Positions 8,829 through 16,679 of a stretch of 64,000 bases of DNA are shown here, in pieces. The notes under the pieces were generated by a model, which was not told where the DNA came from, did not search any database, and saw nothing but the letters and a program-made list of their open reading frames with translations. The translations under genes were made by a program, and so were the position numbers. The first letter of the stretch is position 1; the number at the start of each line of letters is the position of its first letter. Origin of the DNA: Lachnospiraceae bacterium (GTDB lineage Bacteria; Bacillota; Clostridia; Lachnospirales; Lachnospiraceae); assembly GCA_024697595.1 (NCBI GenBank), contig JAILFK010000010.1:1-64000 (forward strand). Direction: 5' to 3'.

Positions 8829-9590
8829 TTAATATCTTCTCTTGATTGAGCGAACCACAAAATCATCTGTAGATGCTCCTGTTGAAGCAGCGATTGCTGC
8901 GGTAATTACTGCTACAAGTTCCAAATCATCTGACATATCTTCTGAATCAACAGAAGCGACATTTTTTGGAACACTATCTGCGACTACCTCATCCTGACTA
9001 TCGTTTTTCTTGGAATTAAGCTTGTTTGTAATATATGGAATAATATTAAATGCATAAATTACAATAGCTATCAATACCAATACGAAGAATACAATTCCTA
9101 ATCCCATAATTGTATTCATGCCAGCTTTGGCCATAATCTCTCCCTTAGAGTAGACCATCTGTACATTTATCGCAGTAACTTCTTGTGACACTGACGAAAT
9201 AACGTAAGTTAAAGTCACATCTCTTTCTTCAAATTCCATTGTCTCTACAGCAGAAATAGTCTTTCCCGCCTTAGTCACTTCGAAATCTTTAAATCCAACG
9301 AAATCGCCAACCTCTGGCTGAATTTCAGCCCACTGGGTCAACATCGTATATTCGATTTGAAGTTCTTCATCTTCACTAGCATTCTGCCCCTGACTTTGAT
9401 AATATGCTAAATATTGCATTATTTCATCACTTTCAAGACTTATCAAAGAACTTGCTGTTTTTTCGCAAGAAGCCTGAAGCATTTCACTGGTATAACCAGC
9501 ATAAGTTTCATCTTCAGTATTCTTACCACAAGAACAAAGCGATGTCATAAGAACCAGAGCACTTACTAGCACTAATAATCTCTTCTTCAT
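8829..9590 (-). CDS. OadG-like gamma subunit with lipoprotein signal and extracytoplasmic domain
   Basis: Longer (253 residues) than a standard OadG (about 80-130). It starts with a lipoprotein-type signal peptide ending in a Cys pair (LCSCG, C21 the likely lipidated residue). About 130 residues predicted outside the cell follow, rich in E/Q/S. A single membrane segment (about 158-182) comes next, then a cytoplasmic tail with the OadG-type ending LVAVITAAIAASTG...VVRSIKRRY. Only the TM and tail correspond to classical OadG; the outer domain resembles small secreted DUF3887-like domains but I cannot assign it. Role: assembly and anchoring of the decarboxylase complex, inferred from family and position. 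Confidence 0.82.
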   Translation of the reverse strand: MKKRLLVLVSALVLMTSLCSCGKNTEDETYAGYTSEMLQASCEKTASSLISLESDEIMQYLAYYQSQGQNASEDEELQIEYTMLTQWAEIQPEVGDFVGFKDFEVTKAGKTISAVETMEFEERDVTLTYVISSVSQEVTAINVQMVYSKGEIMAKAGMNTIMGLGIVFFVLVLIAIVIYAFNIIPYITNKLNSKKNDSQDEVVADSVPKNVASVDSEDMSDDLELVAVITAAIAASTGASTDDFVVRSIKRRY

Positions 9591-9603
9591 GCTTTCACCT
9601 TTC

Positions 9604-11010
9604 TTACTTAGAACTATGCTTCTTGTATGGTCCCTCTACTCTTTTTGAAAATAACATTTCAAACTCTGCTATTAAATATTTACGAGCATCTGCAGGGTTT
9701 ACAATTCTATCTACATAGCCTCTTCTAGCAGCATTATTAACGCCACAATTATTCATTTCGAATTCATTTGCTTTCTCAGCGAAGTCAACATTTTCATCGG
9801 CATACATAATCTTGGCAGCCATGTCAGCTTCCATTGCAGCGATTTTTGTATCAGCAAATGCAAATACCAAATCAGCTCCTGTAGACTTAGAATTCATTGT
9901 GATATATGCAGATCCAATTGCATCTCCCATAATGAAGTTAATCTTTGGAACGCTTGCAGAAGCAAAAGCTGAAGTCATCTTTGCCAACGCCTTTACCAAA
10001 TGATACTCACCATAAACTGATGCATCGTAACCATCTACATTTGTAAGTGACAATACTGGAATATCAAAGGCATCACAGAAATTAATGAAATCTGCAGCCT
10101 TGGCACATCCGTCAGCTGTGAGAAGATTCTTATCTTCACCATCAACGCTAGAATTTCCAACGACACCAACAGTGATTCCATTTAATTTAATAAATCCTGT
10201 AAACATTTCCTGTGCAAATCCAGGCTTAGCTTCAAAGATTACTCTGTTATCAGAAATCTCTGTTGCAAATGCAGCGGCGTCATTAACCTTGGAATCAAGT
10301 CCCTCTGCCGCTCTGTTCAAATCATCTAAGCACTCTTCTACACAGCCTTCTTCAACATTAGATCCTGGTAACATGCATACCAATTTTCTAATAGCATCAA
10401 AAACTTCTGACTCTGAGCCAACGCAATCAACATTACCAGCTTCATTTAACTGGAACTCAGCCGATGCTGTATCCAATGTCTCTGTTCTGTTTCCCTCAAT
10501 TGTATCTGGTGTATTGACAAACAACTTAGCTTCCTTTGTCATAAATGTGAAATCACTGATTCCACTTAAAATGCTAAGTCCGCCACCACAATTACCCATC
10601 ACACCGATGATCTGTGGAACAACACCTGATGCATCTGTTGCTTTTGCGTAAATACTTCCTACGCTCTCCAAAGCATCCATTGATTCCTGTAATCTGATTC
10701 CACCGCAATCGATAAGTCCAATAACTGGAGCTCCCATCTTAATTGCCATATCGTATACAGACATAATCTTTTTAGCGTGCATCTCGCCAATTGTACCTCC
10801 AAGAACACTAGGATCCTGACTATATACAAATACAAGATTACCATCAATCAATCCATGTCCTATAACTACTCCATCAGATTCTGCTTTATTTTCACTCATA
10901 TTAAAATCTGTTGCTCTGGCTGTAACCATTGCACCAAGCTCAACAAAGCTATGCTCATCAAGCAGTTCTTCTATACGCGAAATAGCAGGACTGGTTTTTA
11001 AATCACTCAT
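9604..11010 (-). CDS. 12S-type carboxyltransferase (methylmalonyl-CoA decarboxylase alpha-like)
   Basis: A crotonase-fold carboxyl transferase of the MmdA / propionyl-CoA carboxylase beta family. The N-terminal half carries the acyl-CoA site (IGLIDCGGIRLQES, GNCGGGLSILSGISDFTFM) and the C-terminal half the carboxybiotin site (SLTNVDGY, MGDAIGSAYITMNSK). At 468 residues it is about 40 shorter than typical MmdA (about 510), mostly from a reduced N-terminus. Start: ATG with GGAGGG at 6 bases. First gene of the operon, behind a good sigma-A promoter. The acyl-CoA substrate (methylmalonyl-, malonyl- or other) is not readable from the sequence. Confidence 0.85.
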   Translation of the reverse strand: MSDLKTSPAISRIEELLDEHSFVELGAMVTARATDFNMSENKAESDGVVIGHGLIDGNLVFVYSQDPSVLGGTIGEMHAKKIMSVYDMAIKMGAPVIGLIDCGGIRLQESMDALESVGSIYAKATDASGVVPQIIGVMGNCGGGLSILSGISDFTFMTKEAKLFVNTPDTIEGNRTETLDTASAEFQLNEAGNVDCVGSESEVFDAIRKLVCMLPGSNVEEGCVEECLDDLNRAAEGLDSKVNDAAAFATEISDNRVIFEAKPGFAQEMFTGFIKLNGITVGVVGNSSVDGEDKNLLTADGCAKAADFINFCDAFDIPVLSLTNVDGYDASVYGEYHLVKALAKMTSAFASASVPKINFIMGDAIGSAYITMNSKSTGADLVFAFADTKIAAMEADMAAKIMYADENVDFAEKANEFEMNNCGVNNAARRGYVDRIVNPADARKYLIAEFEMLFSKRVEGPYKKHSSK

Positions 11011-11057
11011 GTTTTTCCCTCCATTTATATAAAATTTAACAAATTTCGCTAATATAT

Positions 11058-11086
11058 ATAATAACGAAATCGCAATATGTTTTCAA
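11058..11086 (-). promoter_or_regulatory. Sigma-A promoter of the carboxyl-transfer/Na+-pump operon
   Basis: On the minus strand TTGAAA, 17 bases, TATTAT, ending 47 bases before the start codon of the first gene. It matches the vegetative consensus well and is the only good match in the intergenic stretch. Confidence 0.7.
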
Positions 11087-11149
11087 TGTTTTTCATCATC
11101 TTTTATTGTAGTTGTTAATTTTTTGACATAATCACCAAAATCTACCCAA

Positions 11150-11192
11150 AAATGAAAAGGACTTTGATAAATATTATTAATCAAAGTCCTTT
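11150..11192 (-). terminator. Rho-independent terminator of scpA-scpB
   Basis: A 13-bp perfect stem (AAAGGACTTTGAT / ATCAAAGTCCTTT, 11-base loop) followed on the minus strand by TTCATTTTT, 25 bp after the scpB stop. Confidence 0.85.
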
Positions 11193-11216
11193 AACTATAT
11201 GATTATGGCAAGATAA

Positions 11217-11789
11217 TTATTCTCCACCCACATCTAATTTAATTTCATTTTCTGCCTCTTCCTTAAATTCCTCCACCAACTCAGGTGTAGGCGCTGGAAG
11301 TTCTTCAAGAGACGAAACGCCAAAGCTTCTCAAAAATTCTTCTGTTGTACCAAATAACATAGGTCTTCCAGGAGCATCTAATCTACCCAATTCTGTAACC
11401 AAAGAATACTCCACCAACTTGCTAACTGCATGGTCACATGATACCCCTCTAATCTTTTCAATCTCAGATTTAGTGATAGGCTGCTTGTAAGCAATAATTG
11501 ACAAAGTCTCTAAAAGCACATCTGTAAGCTGCGCTTTTCTAGGTTGCTTAGCAATATTTATCAAGTACTCATAAATATTAGAATTTGTGCACATTTGATA
11601 GGCGCCATCTAATTCACTTATTTGAATACCTCTATTTTCCTCCGCCCAGCGAGTTCTCATCTCCTCGATAGTGGTAATTATTTCTTTTTTATCTACATCT
11701 AAAGCCTTGGCTATCTTGGCTGGCTCCACCGCTTCACCATAGGTAAACAATATACCCTCTATAGCCGACTCTAATTCTTTCTTTTCCAT
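11217..11789 (-). CDS. scpB: Segregation and condensation protein B
   Basis: ScpB binds ScpA and, with SMC, forms the bacterial condensin that organises and segregates the chromosome. The 190 residues contain two winged-helix domains (about 5-80 and 90-165); the block LSIIAYKQPITKSEIEKIRGV is the recognised family signature, and GRPMLFGTTEEFL follows. It comes right after scpA (gap 36 bp). SMC itself is not in this window. Confidence 0.95.
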   Translation of the reverse strand: MEKKELESAIEGILFTYGEAVEPAKIAKALDVDKKEIITTIEEMRTRWAEENRGIQISELDGAYQMCTNSNIYEYLINIAKQPRKAQLTDVLLETLSIIAYKQPITKSEIEKIRGVSCDHAVSKLVEYSLVTELGRLDAPGRPMLFGTTEEFLRSFGVSSLEELPAPTPELVEEFKEEAENEIKLDVGGE

Positions 11790-11825
11790 TTAACAAAACT
11801 CCAAATTAATTATTCCAAAAATCTA

Positions 11826-12575
11826 TCAAGCAGCCAATTTTGACTCAATCTCGATGTCTCCAAAGATTTCTTCCTGTGAAATCACAATGCTTCCCGCCTT
11901 CATCATCTCAAGTATAGCCAAAAATGTCACAATAACCTCTAACTTTGTACTTGAATTTTCAAGCATTTCTCTAAAGCTAAAATGTCTATGACTTGTAGCA
12001 TAATTTTGCAAATATTCCATCTTTTGCTCAACAGAAACTTCTTCTTTTTTAATAGAACCAAACTTAGAACGAACCGGATCAATTCTATTCTTCTGCCTTT
12101 TAATAACACTTTTAAAAATGTCATTTAACTGATTCAAAGTCAAATCATCCATAAGACCTGTTGTATCAATAGGTGGCTGATATTTCTCCACCTCTTCAGG
12201 AATAGATGCCTCCTTATAAAAAATCTTTGAAGCATCCATCTGTCTATCCTTCAAATTAAAAGCCATACATTTATACAACTTATATTCTAGCAACTGCTGA
12301 ACCAACTCAGCTCTTGGATCTTCCTCGTCCTCATCCTCAGTTTCCTGTGCAGGCAAAAGCATCTTAGACTTTATATCTAATAATGTCGCTGCCATATACA
12401 TAAACTCACTCATTATATTTAAATCAGCTTCCTTCATCTGACGAAGATAATCCATATATTGATTAGTAATCTCAACAATAGGAATATCGTAAATACTAAC
12501 TTTATTCTTATTTATTAAATGAAGTAATAAATCTAAAGGTCCCTCAAAGACCTGTAATTTAAACTCAAGACTCAT
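11826..12575 (-). CDS. scpA: Segregation and condensation protein A
   Basis: ScpA is the kleisin that bridges the SMC heads. The N-terminal SMC-binding block (FEGPLDLLLHLINKNKVSIYDIPI, about 10-33) and the region ADLNIMSEFMYMAATLLDIKSKMLLP are diagnostic; the C-terminal winged helix lies at about 190-245. The length (249) is normal. Start: the ATG with GAGAGG 11 bases upstream. Co-transcribed with scpB from the promoter immediately upstream. Confidence 0.95.
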   Translation of the reverse strand: MSLEFKLQVFEGPLDLLLHLINKNKVSIYDIPIVEITNQYMDYLRQMKEADLNIMSEFMYMAATLLDIKSKMLLPAQETEDEDEEDPRAELVQQLLEYKLYKCMAFNLKDRQMDASKIFYKEASIPEEVEKYQPPIDTTGLMDDLTLNQLNDIFKSVIKRQKNRIDPVRSKFGSIKKEEVSVEQKMEYLQNYATSHRHFSFREMLENSSTKLEVIVTFLAILEMMKAGSIVISQEEIFGDIEIESKLAA

Positions 12576-12607
12576 CTTTTCATAATCCTCTCAATTATTC
12601 TTTACAC

Positions 12608-12636
12608 ATTATATAGTATAAAAATAATAATTTCAA
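12608..12636 (-). promoter_or_regulatory. Sigma-A promoter of scpA-scpB
   Basis: On the minus strand TTGAAA, 17 bases, TATAAT, 32 bases before the scpA start. A near-consensus match in an AT-rich stretch with no other candidate of equal quality. Confidence 0.75.
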
Positions 12637-12747
12637 GGCAAAAACACAACATTTAGTGTTTATATATAAAATTATTTACTATAACTAGTGTAGCGATCAG
12701 ATAAAAAGCTATTTAATATTTTCAAATATAAGATTGGCATGAAAAAG

Positions 12748-12784
12748 TATAATAAAACCCCACAGATGTAAAATCCATGGGGTT
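12748..12784 (-). terminator. Rho-independent terminator of pnp
   Basis: On the minus strand AACCCCA pairs with TGGGGTT (7 bp, 15-base loop that can add a GAT/ATC helix), followed by TTATTATACTTTTTC. It lies 21 bp after the pnp stop. The tract is interrupted, so termination may be partial. Confidence 0.75.
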
Positions 12785-12805
12785 AATATCATATTTAAAA
12801 TAGAA

Positions 12806-14890
12806 TTACTGGCAGTCCTTGATGCTGAAGCTAATTCTACCCATCTTGTCCTTGCCAAGGCATACAACCTTAACAACATCTCCAAGAGTAAGTACATCCT
12901 CAACATGCTCGATTCTCTCTTTAGCAATCTTTGAAATGTGAACCATCCCCTCTTTACCTGGAGCGAACTCGATAAATGCACCAAACTCTTTGATACTAAT
13001 TACCTTACCTGTAAATACCTGACCTTCTTCAAAGTCTGTTGTGATAATCTCAATCATCTTCACAGCCTCATCCATCTTTTCCTTGTCAGTTCCGCATACA
13101 GATACATTTCCCTCGTCAGTAATGTCAATCTTCACACCTGTACGATCAATAATCTCATTGATTGTCTTACCGCGCTGTCCAACAACATCACCAATCTTGG
13201 CTGGATCAATCTGAATCTGGATAATCTTTGGAGCATACTCTCCAACTTCCTTACGTGGCTCAGCAATAGCTTTTGACATACATGTATCCATGATGAAGAA
13301 ACGAGCTTCACGTGTTCTTCTAATTGCCTCCTCAACGATAGGTCTTGTAAGGCCGTGAATCTTGATATCCATCTGAATAGCTGTGATACCATCCTTTGTA
13401 CCTGTAACCTTGAAATCCATATCCCCAAAGAAATCTTCAAGACCCTGAATATCTGTAAGTACAAGATAATCATCATCTGAATCTCCTGTTACAAGACCAC
13501 AAGAAATACCAGCAACCATCTTCTTAATAGGAACACCAGCAGCCATAAGCGACATACAAGATGCACATGTTGAAGCCATTGATGTAGAACCATTTGACTC
13601 AAATGTCTCTGAGACAGCACGAATCGCATATGGGAATTCCTCTGTTGAAGGAAGAACTGGGAGCAATGCTCTCTCAGCCAATGCACCGTGACCAATCTCA
13701 CGACGTCCTGGCCCTCTGCTAGGCTTTGTCTCACCTACTGAGTATGAAGGGAAGTTATAGTGATGCATATATCTCTTCTCTGTAACAAACTCATCAAGAC
13801 CATCCACACGCTGAACCTCAGAAAGAGGTGCAAGTGTTACGATATCACAAATCTGTGTTTGTCCTCTTGTAAACATAGCAGAACCATGAACTCTAGGAAT
13901 CAAGTCAACCTCTGCTGAAAGTGGACGAATCTGATCGATTGCACGACCGTCCGGGCGCTTATGATCCTTTAAGATCATCTTACGTACAGTCTTCTTCTGA
14001 TACTGATAAACAGCCTCACCTAAAACCTCAAGCCACTCTTCATTATCAGCAAAAGCTTCCTCGAACTTCTCTGTAATCTGGCGAATGTTCTCCTCACGAA
14101 CCTGCTTTACATCTGTAAATACAGCTTCTTCCATCTGCTCAGGAGTAACAATCTCTCTCATTGCTGCAAACATTTCCTCAGGAATTGCACAGCTTGTATA
14201 TGAATGCTTTGGCTTTCCAACCTCAGTAACCATCTTGTTGATAAATTCAATAACTGTCTGGTTAACATCATGAGCCTTGTAGATAGCTTCGATCATCTTA
14301 TCCTCTGGAATCTCGTTAGCTCCAGCCTCAATCATGATAACCTTTGTAGATGTTGAAGCAACAGTAAGCTTCAAATCACCCTTATCCCACTGTTCCTGTG
14401 ATGGGTTGATGATAAATTCTCCGTCAACCATACCAACCTGTGTCATTGCACATGGGCCATCAAAAGGAATATCTGAAATGCATGTAGCCATTGCAGCACC
14501 AAGCATACCAACAAGCTCTGGACGGCACTGTGGATCAACAGCCATAACCATGTTGTTAAGTGTTACATCATTTCTGTAATCCTTCGGAAACAATGGTCTC
14601 ATTGGTCTATCAATTACACGAGATGTAAGTACAGAATTCTCTGAAGCCTTACCCTCTCTCTTATTAAATCCACCAGGAATCTTTCCCACTGAATACAACT
14701 TCTCCTCAAACTCAACTGAAAGTGGGAAGAAATCAATTCCCTCTCTTGGCTTCTCTGAAGCTGTTGCAGTAGAAAGTACTGTAGTTTCACCGTATTGAAT
14801 AAATACTGCTCCGTTTGCCTGTGCAGCAACTCTTCCAACATCAACTCTAAGAGTTCTGCCAGCAAGTTCCATTGTAAATGTCTTTGTCAT
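12806..14890 (-). CDS. pnp: Polyribonucleotide nucleotidyltransferase (PNPase)
   Basis: Phosphorolytic 3'-5' exoribonuclease and degradosome component. The 694 residues show the standard layout: two RNase PH domains (about 10-230 and 310-545, with RPDGRAIDQIRPL opening the second), the all-helical linker between them, a KH domain (about 550-610; IGDVVGQRGKTINEI carries the GxxG loop) and a C-terminal S1 domain (about 620-690). Start: ATG with AAGGAGA. It lies downstream of rpsO, the usual order, but a terminator hairpin and a long stem structure separate the two (see the leader entry). Confidence 0.97.
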   Translation of the reverse strand: MTKTFTMELAGRTLRVDVGRVAAQANGAVFIQYGETTVLSTATASEKPREGIDFFPLSVEFEEKLYSVGKIPGGFNKREGKASENSVLTSRVIDRPMRPLFPKDYRNDVTLNNMVMAVDPQCRPELVGMLGAAMATCISDIPFDGPCAMTQVGMVDGEFIINPSQEQWDKGDLKLTVASTSTKVIMIEAGANEIPEDKMIEAIYKAHDVNQTVIEFINKMVTEVGKPKHSYTSCAIPEEMFAAMREIVTPEQMEEAVFTDVKQVREENIRQITEKFEEAFADNEEWLEVLGEAVYQYQKKTVRKMILKDHKRPDGRAIDQIRPLSAEVDLIPRVHGSAMFTRGQTQICDIVTLAPLSEVQRVDGLDEFVTEKRYMHHYNFPSYSVGETKPSRGPGRREIGHGALAERALLPVLPSTEEFPYAIRAVSETFESNGSTSMASTCASCMSLMAAGVPIKKMVAGISCGLVTGDSDDDYLVLTDIQGLEDFFGDMDFKVTGTKDGITAIQMDIKIHGLTRPIVEEAIRRTREARFFIMDTCMSKAIAEPRKEVGEYAPKIIQIQIDPAKIGDVVGQRGKTINEIIDRTGVKIDITDEGNVSVCGTDKEKMDEAVKMIEIITTDFEEGQVFTGKVISIKEFGAFIEFAPGKEGMVHISKIAKERIEHVEDVLTLGDVVKVVCLGKDKMGRISFSIKDCQ

Positions 14891-14926
14891 TTTTACGTCT
14901 CCTTATAAATATTCTATTTGGTAGAC

Positions 14927-15009
14927 ACCGAAAGCACTGATTAATCTAAAATTATTTCTCGCAAAACTCATTGATTTATTTTGATTTTAAACTAATCAGT
15001 GGTCTCGGT
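14927..15009 (-). promoter_or_regulatory. Long stem-loop in the pnp leader (RNase III-type site)
   Basis: Two 26-base arms (14927-14952 and 14984-15009) match at 22 of 26 positions as DNA. Read as minus-strand RNA, three of the four differences become G-U pairs, leaving a single C/C mismatch, so 25 of 26 positions can pair around a 31-base loop. Wobble pairs that work only on the transcribed strand indicate an RNA role. It sits between the rpsO terminator and the pnp ribosome-binding site. In enterobacteria the pnp leader carries an RNase III-cut hairpin used for PNPase autoregulation; the same arrangement here is my inference. Confidence 0.75.
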
Positions 15010-15032
15010 AAATCCTCTACCTTATATACATT

Positions 15033-15067
15033 AAAAAGACGGAAGTAGTCACCTACCCCGCCTTTTT
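15033..15067 (-). terminator. Rho-independent terminator of rpsO
   Basis: On the minus strand AAAAAGGCGG pairs with CCGTCTTTTT (one G-U pair, 15-base loop), giving a stem that runs directly into TTTTT. It lies 10 bp after the rpsO stop. Some transcripts may read through into pnp. Confidence 0.85.
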
Positions 15068-15076
15068 TTAACAGAA

Positions 15077-15343
15077 TTACTTTCTTAAGCCTAAACGCTC
15101 GATTAATGAACGATATCTCTCGATATCTGTATCCTTAAGATATGCAAGAAGGTTACGTCTCTTACCAATCATCTTAAGCATTCCACGTCTTGAGTGGTGA
15201 TCCTTTGGATTATCCTTTAGATGCTCTGTAAGTTCCTGAATTCTTGCAGTAAGTACAGCTACCTGAACCTCTGGAGAACCTGTATCTCCCTCTGTTCTTG
15301 CATACTCATTAATAATAGCCTGCTTCTTCTCTTTTGTAATCAT
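15077..15343 (-). CDS. rpsO: 30S ribosomal protein S15
   Basis: A primary 16S rRNA binding protein of the small-subunit platform. The 88 residues match the family from end to end, including [15 protein letters not shown] and [15 protein letters not shown] in the rRNA-contacting loop region and [16 protein letters not shown] near the end. Start: ATG with AGGAGG at 8 bases. It has its own promoter and terminator, and its leader of about 80 bases could hold the S15 autoregulatory fold. Confidence 0.98.
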   Translation of the reverse strand: MITKEKKQAIINEYARTEGDTGSPEVQVAVLTARIQELTEHLKDNPKDHHSRRGMLKMIGKRRNLLAYLKDTDIERYRSLIERLGLRK

Positions 15344-15425
15344 TTTGTTTTCCTCCTAATTTCTATACGCCTGTAATCAGCAGAAGGTCGGAGTGTCCAT
15401 CCACCGAATACGGGTAAACTCATAC
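15344..15425 (-). promoter_or_regulatory. rpsO leader, possible S15 autoregulatory element
   Basis: The transcript leader between the promoter and the rpsO start is about 80 bases and GC-richer than other gaps in the window (it includes CCCGTATTCGGTGGATGGACACTCCGACC). S15 represses its own mRNA in many bacteria by binding such leaders. I can see short pairings (for example GGTGGATGGACACTCC) but cannot fold it with confidence. Confidence 0.3.
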
Positions 15426-15431
15426 TTTGCT

Positions 15432-15460
15432 ATTTTAACATAGCAACTATATTATGTAAA
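15432..15460 (-). promoter_or_regulatory. Sigma-A promoter of rpsO
   Basis: On the minus strand TTTACA, 17 bases, TAAAAT. The -10 lies in a short inverted repeat (TTGCTAT ... ATAGCAA) whose meaning is unclear. No terminator for the preceding NlpC/P60 gene is obvious in this gap. Confidence 0.65.
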
Positions 15461-15508
15461 CAATATTTTCTATTGCTATACATCCAATTAATCTTTATTC
15501 AAATCTCA

Positions 15509-16549
15509 TTAATCCAACAAACTTCTGCAGCAGATTGGATTTCTGTAAAATGCATTTGAAACAATAATTCCAGTAGATTCTGTACTTGCATGTACAATCT
15601 GTCCATTTCCAATGTAAATTGCCACATGGCTAATACCACCACTACCGTAGAACAATAAATCACCAGGCTGTAACTCAGATGTACTTACACTTCTACCATA
15701 GTTAGACTGCGCTCTAGATGAATGAGGTAATGAAATACCATACTTAGAATAAATCGATAAAACAAAACCAGAACAATCAGCGCCTCTAGTCAAACTTGTA
15801 CCGCCCCATACGTACGGATTTCCAACAAACTGCATTGCATAATTTATCAAATCAACTCTGGCATTGGATACTCCCTCACCATATCTAGCCTCTGATAAAG
15901 TCATAGCGTCTGGCAAACTCACACCGCACTCTACATATTCAGCATAAATATAGCCTTCTTCACCATCTACATTTACCTTAACCCACTCGCCAAGTTCCTC
16001 GATTACTTCAAGTTCATCTCCTGTAAATACATTTGATAAAATTTCAGAATCAGTATTGGCTTCCAAACGAACATGCACAGCATCTGCAATAACCTTCGCT
16101 TTATTAGAAGCAACCTCATTAGCCTTTGTCAATGCATCATTTCCTGTCGCAATAAACTCAGCTAAAACAAAGCCTTCAACTTCGCCGGACTTAATATGAT
16201 ACCAATCGCCCTCATTACCAAGAATTTCAATAGCACCATTCTCCGGCAATTTGCCAACCATACTTCCATCAGCACTTGCTGTCTCTCTAATATTAACATT
16301 ACCCTCCGCAATAGAAATACCTAAATTTGTATATCCATAAGCCGAAGAATCTGCAACTGCAGTCTGAACAGTATCTGATTCACTAACACCTGCACTAGCA
16401 CTATTTAAATCAACTGCAGTCATGGAAACGATTCCAGCTGTAGCATTATCAAATTCATTATTATTTATTTTATCTTGTTTAACAACAAAGGATGTCATTA
16501 AACTCAAAGCACAAACCAAAGAAAATGCTCCTATAACCCTTTTTTTCAT
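15509..16549 (-). CDS. Secreted NlpC/P60 peptidoglycan endopeptidase with SH3b domains
   Basis: A 346-residue exported cell-wall hydrolase. A signal peptide (about 1-24, KKR then a hydrophobic stretch) is followed by a Ser/Ala-rich spacer. Two bacterial SH3 domains come next (about 80-135, EGNVNIRETAS...; and 150-206, ADAVHVRLEANTDSEIL...). The C-terminal NlpC/P60 domain (about 230-346) has catalytic C259 in RGADCSGFV, H308 in GISHVAIY and H320 in GQIVHAS. Such enzymes cut the gamma-D-Glu-diamino acid bond in stem peptides. Start: ATG with GCGGAGG. It is monocistronic behind a very strong promoter and a leader hairpin. Confidence 0.93.
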   Translation of the reverse strand: MKKRVIGAFSLVCALSLMTSFVVKQDKINNNEFDNATAGIVSMTAVDLNSASAGVSESDTVQTAVADSSAYGYTNLGISIAEGNVNIRETASADGSMVGKLPENGAIEILGNEGDWYHIKSGEVEGFVLAEFIATGNDALTKANEVASNKAKVIADAVHVRLEANTDSEILSNVFTGDELEVIEELGEWVKVNVDGEEGYIYAEYVECGVSLPDAMTLSEARYGEGVSNARVDLINYAMQFVGNPYVWGGTSLTRGADCSGFVLSIYSKYGISLPHSSRAQSNYGRSVSTSELQPGDLLFYGSGGISHVAIYIGNGQIVHASTESTGIIVSNAFYRNPICCRSLLD

Positions 16550-16564
16550 ATTTTCCTCCGCACT

Positions 16565-16593
16565 ATTTTACATATATATAAATTATGTAAAAT
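16565..16593 (-). promoter_or_regulatory. Leader hairpin next to the ribosome-binding site of the NlpC/P60 gene
   Basis: A perfect 10-bp inverted repeat (ATTTTACATA / TATGTAAAAT, 9-base loop) lies between the promoter and the GGAGG of the hydrolase gene, ending 8 bases before that site. It has no T-run on the minus strand after the stem, so it is not a terminator. It could affect mRNA stability or translation. Confidence 0.5.
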
Positions 16594-16618
16594 TCAAAAA
16601 AATGTTTTTCCACGTGCA

Positions 16619-16647
16619 AGTATATATTGTTGTACACAGTTTGTCAA
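16619..16647 (-). promoter_or_regulatory. Strong sigma-A promoter of the NlpC/P60 gene
   Basis: On the minus strand TTGACA, 17 bases, TATACT: a consensus -35 with one change in the -10. Directly upstream of the -35 is a tandem repeat of TTACAAAAATG (two copies, 16648-16672). Confidence 0.85.
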
Positions 16648-16679
16648 CATTTTTGTAACATTTTTGTAATAAATGAAAT

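Noticed and set aside
12636..12750. AAACAC...GTGTTT hairpin and AT-rich stretch between scpA and pnp, considered as a second terminator or small RNA
   Set aside because: The stem is only 6 bp with no clear T-run, and the pnp terminator is already identified nearer the gene.
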